Part shown: one piece after another, positions 56,322 through 64,000 of the stretch | How positions within the stretch are numbered: position 1 is the first letter of the stretch | Layout: each line of letters opens with the position of its first letter | Translations under genes and position numbers: made by a program | The notes under the pieces: generated by a model | Told to the model about the DNA's origin: nothing | Database searches by the model: none | Seen by the model: only the letters and a program-made list of their open reading frames with translations | From: Gliomastix tumulicola | Lineage: Eukaryota > Ascomycota > Sordariomycetes > Hypocreales > Bionectriaceae | Direction of reading: 5' to 3' | DNA: 64,000 bases | Assembly (NCBI GenBank): GCA_001599755.1 | Contig: BCHX01000007.1 | Coordinates: 2,046,001 to 2,110,000, forward strand

Positions 56322-58816
56322 ATGGCCTTTTCAACAGCGAGCGATGATCCCATCAACGTGATCGTGCCCATCGGCGGCACAGGCACGCGTTTCGCGACCC
56401 AGGGCTACCGCTACCCAAAACCACTGATCAACATCGTCGGCCGGCCGATGCTGCTGCGTCTGATCGACCATCTCAGCCTGCGGCCATGCGACACTCTGTG
56501 GATCGCCATCAACGAGGAGACAGAGGACAACTTCCAGCTCGGGCAGCTCCTCAACAAGTCCTTCCCTGCCTTGGATATCAGAGTCCTCCGGCTTCGGCAC
56601 CAGACCAAGGGTGCGAGCGAGACGGTATGAATGCCACGCTGACTGAATGTTTGGGGAATATGAGTGCAGTGAGGTGCTGATGGGGATCATAGCTTTATAT
56701 TGTCACGCAGAGCATGTCCAAGGAGCATCTCACCCGTAAGACGGTGTCGCTCGACTGTGACACGATCTACTGGCAGGACATACTCCAGAGCGTGAGGAGC
56801 ATGCCGCCGCAGTGCGGTGGCTGTGTCTACTTCGTTGACAATGGAGACCGTCCAATCTTCTCCTACATCAAGACGGAGGTCGAGTGAGTGAGCCTTTGAT
56901 GTCCACTTACAGCAGAGAATTTCACTGATGTTTTTTTTATTTTTTTGTTGTCTTATCAGAGACGGGCTCGAGAAGATCGTCGATATCCGAGAAAAGGTCG
57001 CCATCTCCAAGCAGGCAAACACAGGCGCTTACATCTTCCCCTCGGCAGCTCAGCTCAAATACTGGGCGAGCACCTATCTGGACACGGCGCAATCCGAGTT
57101 CAGCGAGATCGGAGAGTACTTCACCTCGCGACTAGTCGGGCTCATGATCGAGAACGGGATCCCATACATCGGTCTCCCCATAGACGAGGAGGACTTCACC
57201 ATCGTCGGAACACCCGAGCAGCTGAAGGAGTTCCTGCGCTCTGTGAAGCTGGGCCGTCTCGGCTGCGACGTGCAGATGAAGAAGCGTCGGTTCTGCTTCG
57301 ACCTGGACATGACCTTGGTCGGAGCTCCCAAGGTGTCGGGGGACTACACAACGTGCCCGCCGATCGAGCATAATATCAAGCTGGTTCAGCAGCTCTACAA
57401 CGCCGGGCACTACATCATCATTGTATGTCTTGTCTCCCCGAAGTTGAGTCTTGATGTAAAAGCCTAACGGTATGGAACAGCAAACGGCCCGTCGTATGCG
57501 GACACATCACGGCAATCTGGGAGCTGTGCTGGCAGATGTCGGTACCACCACCTTTGCCCAGCTCGCCAAGTACAACATCCCGTTCCACGACATTCACTTC
57601 GGCAAGCCATGGGCCGATGTGTACATAGACGACCTCGCTGTCAATGCCAACCTCGACACGATGCAGGAAGTCGGCTGGCTGCTCGACGAGCCCTCAGCAG
57701 CTGCTGCCCGATCCGAGGACACCAAGAAGGCCGGCATGGTCGCGGCTCGAGACTTCAACACCATCCAGATCATCAACGACAAGGTGATCAAGTCGAGCAA
57801 GTCGGACAACATCCTCGGCGAGGTCTTCTTCTACTCCCACATGCCCCAGGGCATAGCACACATCTTCCCTTCCATCTACAGCGTCGACTTCATCGAGGAG
57901 ACATCCACATACACCATCGGCATGGAGAACCGCCGCGGCCTGACCTTTTCTCATCTTCTCGCTGGCCGGTCACTCACCAGAGGCCGTCTGTACCAGTTCC
58001 TTCGAACTCTGCACCAGGTTCATTCTGTAGAGACGGTCAAAGAGGAGGCGACGCTTCCGATTCCACCTGCTCTGGCGGACAAATTTTCGAGCCATTCGGT
58101 AGATCGATGGCCGCAGGGCGCGAATATTTACGACAACTACGGCACGAAGCTGCGTCGTCGGTACGGAGACCACCGGAAGCAGTACGACGCTCTGGGATCC
58201 AAGGCAGCTTCGCTGTTCTCCCGTCTTGACGAGTTCCTCGACACGTACGAGGCCGAGAAGCGGGCCGTAGAGGCCAGCGTCATCCACGGAGACCCCGTCT
58301 TCAGCAACGCCATCCTGTCGCCCGACGGGAAGGCTGTCAGCTTCATCGATGTCAGGTGCCAGCTCGGACATGTCCTGACGTCGGCTGGCGATATCAACTG
58401 TAGGGAACTTCCCCCAAGCCCGAAAGGGGGGAGGATGAAACAAACCCGCTAATTAACAATGTGTTCTAGATGATCTCGCCAAGGTCCTGCAGTCCCTCTG
58501 CGGCTACGACCACGTGCTCTTCCTGAGCACGCAGCCCAACGCCAACCTGGCGGATATCGGGGACGGTACAATCCCAGTGCTCGAGCAGGCAGACTCCGAG
58601 ATGCTCGGGGGTCTGCGGGAGGACTTCTTCAACTTCATCCAGGAGACGTATCCCGTCCGTCTTCACCGCAAGACCCTCTTCCGCATCACGGCCTCCCTCT
58701 TCTTCAGCCTCATCCCCCTGCACCGTCCGGAGATGGGCAAGGTGTTCCTGCGGTTGTGCCAGGAGACGCTGGATAAGGCCAGTGGAGGGGGGTTGCAAGA
58801 TGGGATGGCCTACTGA
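56322..58816 (+). CDS. Three-domain enzyme: nucleotidyltransferase, HAD-like, APH/choline kinase-like
   Basis: Exons 56322-56624, 56693-56883, 56960-57422, 57481-58399 and 58470-58816 join to 740 residues. Domain 1 (~1-240) is a sugar-phosphate-type nucleotidyltransferase with the GGTGTRF signature (18-24) and RYPKPLINIVGRPML. Domain 2 (~270-390) is a HAD-like fold of the capsular-polysaccharide type, with the nucleophile motif FCFDLDMTLV (Asp279, Asp281) and FGKPWADVYIDDLAVN. Domain 3 (~400-740) is an APH/choline-kinase-like kinase with HGDPVFSN (588-595) and SFIDVR. The set suggests an enzyme that phosphorylates a small substrate, activates it with a nucleotide and trims an intermediate, for example in glycan or phosphocholine-like modification. 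Bacterial Lic-type systems use related kinase and nucleotidyltransferase activities as separate proteins. The substrate is unknown. Catalytic motifs look intact, so it is probably active in the cytosol. All introns are short with clean sites. Confidence 0.85.
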
Positions 58817-59543
58817 AGGGGAGATACCCTTTGAGATCGATCTTAGAATGCTTAAGCATGCTTTGTTACTGCAAGGGTAGAATGCTTAAGCATACTTTGT
58901 ACTGCAAGGGTAAAAGATTGATATATGATCGTTGGGGTATCAGGTTTGAGAGTGCAAGTGCTGGCCAATGGCGGGACGAATAGCCCGAATGTCCGCTCAG
59001 ACAAAGGACATTTATCAGGTCTAAAATGTAATGATGCGGCGTGGCACGAGGCCATGGATCAAGAAGTAAGCACTGTCTTCACGTAGCCTGTCCATATCCT
59101 TGTAAACCAACAACAAGTGGCCAACCATGAACCTCGCCCCATCACTCATACCTCACCGCCCGGATATCCTGAACGTACTCCCACAACTGACCCTTTGCTG
59201 CACATGTCACAGCCCAGCATTCACCAGCGCCATTGAGTCTCTCACCTGCTGTAGGGTTGGTCATTTCGGCGCTGAGTATACCCGGGAGGAATGCCATGGC
59301 ATGACTTCGCGAGGCAGGGTTCTCCGTATTCGGGTTTATGCGCTGATCGCACCCAATCTTACCTCGACCAGGGATGTCAGCTTACAGCCGCGACGCTAAT
59401 TAATTACCACAGGCTCGCTAATAATTCAGCCAACACTCTCGTATTCGCATAGGAATATAAAGGTGTCCGTCCCCTCGTCCTTAGATTGGGATTGTGAATG
59501 GAGGAGTCACGTCCCATCGTCCGTTTCCTATCTACTATCCATC
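58817..59543. other. Intergenic region upstream of FAD oxidoreductase
   Basis: A near-perfect tandem repeat of about 36 bases (AATGCTTAAGCAT unit) lies at 58847-58915. The rest is promoter of the downstream gene. No coding frame is visible. Confidence 0.5.
59456..59461 (+). promoter_or_regulatory. TATA box
   Basis: TATAAA lies 83 bases before the ATG of the secreted FAD oxidoreductase gene at 59544, a normal spacing for a fungal promoter with a short leader. Confidence 0.5.
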
Positions 59544-61352
59544 ATGGTCCAGATCTCTGCCCTCCTGACCGGCCTGCTCACCGCGGCTGCGACCGCCAGC
59601 GCGTGTCCCTCGAAGGCTACGGAGAAGGCATGCGACGAGATCTCCGCCGAGGTCCCCGACCGGGTCTCGACGCGCTTCGAGATCCCCTACACGTCCGAGG
59701 TGCTCTCCTACTGGTCGCACGTGCCCCGCGACCACAAGCCGGCCTGCCTGGTGCTCCCGCAGTCCGCCGAGGAGGTCGCCGCCGTCGTCAAGGTCCTCAA
59801 CAGGTACCCGGACGTGCGGTTTGCCGTCAAGAGCGGCGGCCACGATCCCAACCTCGGGCACGCCAGTGTCCAGGATGGCGTGCTGATCTCGACGAAGGAT
59901 CTGGCCGGCGTCACGTACGATGCGGGGAGGCAGTTGGCGTATGTCAAGCCGGGAGGCGAGTGGAACGACGTGATTGGGGCTCTTGACGCCGAGGGTGTTG
60001 CGGTTGTGGGAGGGCGACTGGGCTTGGTGGGAGTGGGCGGATATCTCCTGCAGGGTGGCATCAGCTTCCTGTCTTCTCAGTACGGGTTGGCAGCCGATGT
60101 CAGTTTGCCGAGTGGTGCCCTTTTTCTTTCGTGGAGTGGAGGATGAAGCTGGCTGACCATCTTTGTTAGAGCATCGTTGGGTGGGAAATCGTGACCGCCG
60201 ATGGGAGCATCATCAATGTCGATGCGAAGGAGGACCCCGAGCTCGCCGTCGCTCTCAGGGGAAGCGGCAGCCAGTTTGGTAAGCCATCGAATCTACCTAC
60301 CTGCAAGACAATTCAGAAGGGGAGTCTAAGTAAGTAAACAGGCATCGTCACCCAGTTCACGGTCCAGACGCACCCGATGCCCAGCGAGGTCTGGGGCGGC
60401 ATACGCATCTATGGCGGCGACAAGGCCGAGGAGATCTTCAGTGCTCTCCACGAATTCACCCCGACCAATGCCGACGACGAGAAGGCCGCCATCATCCTGA
60501 CCGACAACGTCACGGTCGGTGGCCTGAGGCTGTTCATCATCTTCTACTACTATGAAGGGCCGGAGCCACCGACCGAGGGTGCTTTTGCGGACTTCCTCAA
60601 GATCCAATCGGCGACGGACGCGACCAAGAAGAGGTCGTATGCGGACTTGGTAAGAACGTACTTGGGGGTCGTGATATGCTTCTTCTGTGAACCTTTCTTT
60701 GGCTGACACAATGCCTCCCCTCTGCAGCTGAAGACGAATGGCGAGGGCGCAGCGCTTCTCCAAGCCAGGATCTCCTTCCGGGTGAGTAAAAGCTACCTTA
60801 GCTACTAGTACCTAGTGTGTGTGTGAAAGAAGGCGAGCGGCAGCTGACTGACAAACCTGCCCACAGACATACACCATCCCTTACCTGCCGGACGTGCCCG
60901 AGATGTACGAGGAGATATCCGCCAAGTTCCAGTCGCTCGTCAAGGACTACCTCACCGTCCTCCGTCCCACCTCCCAGTGCTCCGTCGACTTCCAGCCCTT
61001 CCCGGCCGTCATCGGCCAGCACTCCCAGGAGCGCGGCGGCAACGCCCTCGGCATCGCCGGCAGCGACCCGGACCGCCTGCTGCTCGAGATCCAGTGCTCG
61101 TGGACGCTCCAGAGCGATGACGAGCTCTTCGTCGGCGCCTCCAAGGCGCTGGTGGCGTGGCTCGAGGAGGTGAAGATGCCCGAGTGGACCGGCGGTGAGG
61201 AGGACTTCTACCTCCCCTTCCTGATGAACGACGCGGCCGGGGACCAGAACGTCACGGGCATGTATCGGGACTACGCGCGGTTCAAGGCGCTTCAGTCGGA
61301 GCTGGATCCCGACAATTTCTGGAGCGGACGGGGCGGTGGGTTTACATACTGA
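59544..61352 (+). CDS. Secreted FAD-dependent oxidoreductase (AA7/BBE-like)
   Basis: Exons 59544-60098, 60170-60278, 60342-60649, 60728-60781 and 60867-61352 join to 503 residues. A signal peptide (MVQISALLTGLLTAAATASA) is followed by an FAD-binding PCMH domain: VKSGGHDPN near residue 96 carries the His (H100) that usually binds FAD covalently, and the VGVGGYLLQGGISFLSSQYGLAAD block follows. No Cys lies in the second flavin-linking position, so a single covalent bond is expected. The C-terminal berberine-bridge-like part ends DPDNFWSGRGGGFTY. Family members oxidise carbohydrates, alcohols or secondary metabolites. The gene lies next to an AA9 gene on the same strand, which favours an oligosaccharide-oxidising (AA7) role, but substrate use is not proven. 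Confidence 0.88.
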
Positions 61353-62543
61353 TTGATGGCACTGACAGCGGTCAGCAGATGTCATGGGTAGATAGATGGT
61401 TAACAGGCCATAATCAAGACGTCAGCACGTGGTACACTGGGATGAGCGCAGCTGTGAAGTGAATGGTAGGGTGACATCCTGAAACAAAGACAGTGCTTCG
61501 CAGCGTGGCGGCGGGATGCTCCGAATGGCAAGACGGCGGCATTATGCATATTGGGATCAGTTAAGCGCCATTGTTTGGTTTTCTCGTTTCGAAGCATGCG
61601 GCCTGCTCGTGCATAAAACAATGCCAAGGTAGGAAAGAGAGTGGCAAGTCTCACACAGATTAACTGCAGGGGGGAGGAAACTAACTAGCGGCTGGACAGG
61701 GCTTATAGTGGCAGAAGAGGCTGGACGGTGCTGGGGCATCAGGGGAAACACACACTAAGGAGTTGAGCCCGTGCCCCTTGACGACGACAAGCTTTCCAAT
61801 CTCAGGCTTGCTGCAAGGATGGCAGCGCTCAAAAATGGTGATGACTCCCACGGGCGTAATCTCTGTGCAGTGGGCAGAACGGGCTCCTCATCACGCTTGA
61901 CGCTTGTCGGCGCTTGGTATGGGGCTTCGTTTCAGGGCGACGGGGATTCGTCTTATGAACGAGGAAGGATTCAAACAAAACAACGTTTTAGCCAAGACGG
62001 GGGCGCTGGATCGCTCGGTTGGGTAACCGAGATAATACATTTGTGCAGCTTAACCACTGTCCACACACATCGTGATTCGTGACCTTGCTCCCCCAGCACG
62101 GCCCAAGCGAGCTAACGCCGCCCTGACACTTGGGCCGTTTGAAGTCGAGACGCCTCATCTCTCGCAGTGGATCTGTCGTCGGCTTCCAGGACCATCGATC
62201 CGGCATCCTGGGCGGCTAGTGGGCTTTCCCCAGGAGCACGAGGAGGATATAAAGACCAACGGCGTCCTGTCTCTGCTTCACCTTTCTCTTCTCTCCTCAT
62301 CAGGCTCATATTCTTCAATTGGCTCTGTTTGCTGCTACGGCTTCCCGTCCTTTCTTTCTCACTCTTTCCATTCAACTTCATTGATTGAAGTCACTGTCTT
62401 TCATTACCGCTAGCCGGAACAACATCTACCACTCACTTTCTTTTACCATCGACTTCACTTGGCTCATTCTTTTTTTGCCACTTTACCTGCCGTGCAGTAT
62501 TTCAAGCCGATCGCTCACTTTTGAAATCTACTATTCATTCAAG
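61353..62543. other. Intergenic region upstream of the AA9 gene
   Basis: Promoter and leader of the AA9 gene. Pyrimidine-rich from about 62270 to 62520. No convincing coding frame is visible. Confidence 0.4.
62248..62253 (+). promoter_or_regulatory. TATA box
   Basis: TATAAA inside GAGGATATAAAGACC, 291 bases before the ATG at 62544. The long pyrimidine-rich stretch between would be the leader. Confidence 0.5.
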
Positions 62544-63620
62544 ATGTCTTCCACCACCCGTACCGTTGCCTCCGCCCTTGCTGGCGCTGCGCTCGCCTCT
62601 GCCCACGGCTTCGTCAGCAACGTTGTCATCAACGGCGTCAACTACCAGGGCTACGAGGTCAACAACTTCCCCTACCAGGCCAACCCTCCCACCGTCATCG
62701 GCTGGAGCAGCACCGCGACCGACCTCGGCTTCGTTGCCCCCGACGCCTTCGGCAGCCCGGACATCATCTGCCACCGCGACAGCACCAACGCCCAGGGCAT
62801 TGCCGAGATCGCCGCCGGCGACAGCATCTTCCTGCAGTGGAACACCTGGCCCGACTCCCACAAGGGCCCCGTCATCGACTACCTCGCCCCCTGCGGCTCG
62901 GCCGGCTGCGGCGCCGTCGACAAGACCGCGCTCGAGTTCTTCAAGATCAGCGAGGCCGGTCTCGTTGACGGCTCCGGTGCTCCCGGTGTCTACGCCGCCG
63001 ATGAGCTCGTCGACAACAGCTTCGGCTGGATGACCAAGATCCCCGAGGACATTGCGCCCGGCGACTACGTCCTCCGCCACGAGATCATCGCCCTGCACAG
63101 CGGCGGCGACGCCAACGGCGCCCAGAACTACCCCCAGTGCTTCAACCTCCGCATCACCGGCTCTGGCTCCTCCACCCCGGCCGGTGTCGCCGGTACCTCG
63201 CTCTACACCGCCGACGAGGCGGGCATCCTCTTCAACATCTACACGCCCCTCGACGACTACCCGATCCCGGGCCCTGCCCTGATCGCCGGCGCCGAGGCCC
63301 CCGTCATCGCCAGCTCGGCCATTGCCAGCACCGGCACCGCCACCCCCGTTGGCGAGGGCGGCAGCGCTCCTACTCCTGCCCCCGAGCCCACCGATGCTCC
63401 CACCACCACCACGGCCGCTGCCCCTGAGCCCACGGACGCCGCCCCTACTACCACTGCTGCCCCCGAGCCTACGAGCGATGCCGTCAGCACGCCTGCTCCT
63501 ACTCCTGCTCCCACCGACGTCCCTGCTCCTCCCCCCGCCGAGGAGTGCCCTGCTCGCCGCCGCAAGAACAAGCGCAGCAACAAGAAGTCCGGCAAGAAGG
63601 CTCGCCGCTCTGCTCTCTAA
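62544..63620 (+). CDS. AA9 lytic polysaccharide monooxygenase with basic C-terminal tail
   Basis: A single exon encodes 358 residues. A signal peptide (SSTTRTVASALAGAALASA) leaves His21 as the new N-terminus (HGFVSNVVINGVNYQGY), one of the two histidines of the copper histidine brace. The family Cys pair, the second His (ALHSGG region) and the active-site YPQCFNL block follow at residues ~170-200. These enzymes cleave cellulose and related polysaccharides by oxidation outside the cell. The catalytic domain ends near residue 240. It is followed by a Pro/Thr/Ala-rich linker with PAPEPTDA-type repeats and, instead of a CBM1, a 20-residue Lys/Arg-rich tail (RRRKNKRSNKKSGKKARRSAL). The start is ATG 62544. 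Confidence 0.94.
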   Translation: MSSTTRTVASALAGAALASAHGFVSNVVINGVNYQGYEVNNFPYQANPPTVIGWSSTATDLGFVAPDAFGSPDIICHRDSTNAQGIAEIAAGDSIFLQWNTWPDSHKGPVIDYLAPCGSAGCGAVDKTALEFFKISEAGLVDGSGAPGVYAADELVDNSFGWMTKIPEDIAPGDYVLRHEIIALHSGGDANGAQNYPQCFNLRITGSGSSTPAGVAGTSLYTADEAGILFNIYTPLDDYPIPGPALIAGAEAPVIASSAIASTGTATPVGEGGSAPTPAPEPTDAPTTTTAAAPEPTDAAPTTTAAPEPTSDAVSTPAPTPAPTDVPAPPPAEECPARRRKNKRSNKKSGKKARRSAL

Positions 63621-63927
63621 GCGCTAGGCGCAGAGATGTTTTGTAGGATGGGAGATGGGGGGGGAGAGAGAGATTTGTAGATGATTGAGGCCTGTAGTTG
63701 ACGGGGTTTGGACATAATTCCTTATGATTCTTGAATATTTTAGATTTTAGACTTGGATTTTGAATATGAGCCTTGACCATATTACTACCTATGCTATCCT
63801 ATGCTGTGTATCGACAGTGATGTTCAATGTTTGACTATATCTGCCCGCGTAGTTGAAGAAGAACTTGAGCCTTGTATGGCCCAACATTTGCTCAAGTACC
63901 TTTTCGACCACATGCCGTCTTCTCGTC
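63621..63927. other. 3' region between convergent genes
   Basis: AT-rich trailer of the AA9 gene and of the minus-strand gene that ends at 63928. Nothing coding is seen. Confidence 0.4.
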
Positions 63928-64000
63928 CTACACAGTCGACAAATAGCCAGACTTGGCCAAGATGGCATCCAGCAGCTTATGCACCTTCAGGGACTCCGCA
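63928..64000 (-). CDS. C-terminal end of a gene cut by the window, possibly Gfo/Idh/MocA oxidoreductase
   Basis: The minus-strand frame ending at TAG 63928-63930 reads AESLKVHKLLDAILAKSGYL and then STV. The E-S-L-x-V-x-x-L-x-D pattern resembles the last helix of Gfo/Idh/MocA-type dehydrogenases, but only 23 codons are visible, so the family is a guess. It is convergent with the AA9 gene. Confidence 0.4.
   Translation of the reverse strand, partial: AESLKVHKLLDAILAKSGYLSTV

Overview
The window looks like a gene-dense piece of a filamentous ascomycete (Pezizomycotina, most likely Sordariomycetes) chromosome. The evidence is short GT-AG introns of about 50-230 bases with CTAAC/CTGAC-like branch sites, GC-rich C-ending codons, pyrimidine-rich leaders, and typical gene families: a HET-domain protein, an RGS-domain GPCR, an AA9 lytic polysaccharide monooxygenase, an NRPS-PKS hybrid and Iml2. 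I see no rRNA, CRISPR array or intact transposon. Exon boundaries were placed by hand from splice consensus and frame continuity. The text of each multi-exon gene gives its exons.

Region 1 (1-9.1 kb) is accessory in character. It holds a truncated unknown gene, an SDR C-terminal relic, a broken gene resembling the alpha-xenorhabdolysin (XaxA-type) helical pore-former family, a small four-exon unknown gene, a seven-helix receptor with a C-terminal RGS domain, and a HET-domain heterokaryon-incompatibility-type gene.

Region 2 (10-34.6 kb) is mostly conserved housekeeping: an Mpv17/PMP22 protein, phosphoglycerate kinase, the proteasome/TREX-2 subunit Sem1, Iml2, a divergent fatty-acid-hydroxylase-like membrane protein, an alpha/beta hydrolase with a long disordered N-terminus, the splicing factor Cwf19, a secreted dipeptidyl peptidase IV, a two-RRM RNA-binding protein and an MFS sugar transporter.

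Region 3 (34.6-46.5 kb) is gene-poor. It has one secreted acidic cysteine protein at 38.4-39.4 kb, a tRNA-like element at 36.9 kb, and about 7 kb of microsatellites, purine/pyrimidine tracts and two ambiguous bases.

Region 4 (46.5-58.8 kb) is the most interesting. A seven-exon gene encodes a 1,927-residue hybrid read as C-A-T-KS-T-TE. The first four domains match the order of tenuazonic acid synthetase TAS1, including a terminal-type KS whose third catalytic residue is Asn instead of His. The extra carrier and thioesterase domains are not part of the TAS1 order as I know it. Beyond it lie two divergently transcribed genes sharing a promoter of about 660 bases: a nucleotide-sugar-transporter-like protein fused to a large unknown C-terminal domain, and a three-domain enzyme (nucleotidyltransferase, HAD-like, APH/choline-kinase-like). 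Together they suggest an undescribed glycan or phospho-glycan modification route.

Region 5 (59.5-64 kb) has a secreted AA7/BBE-type FAD oxidoreductase and an AA9 monooxygenase in tandem on the same strand, a pair consistent with oxidative polysaccharide breakdown, and then the last 23 codons of a further minus-strand gene.
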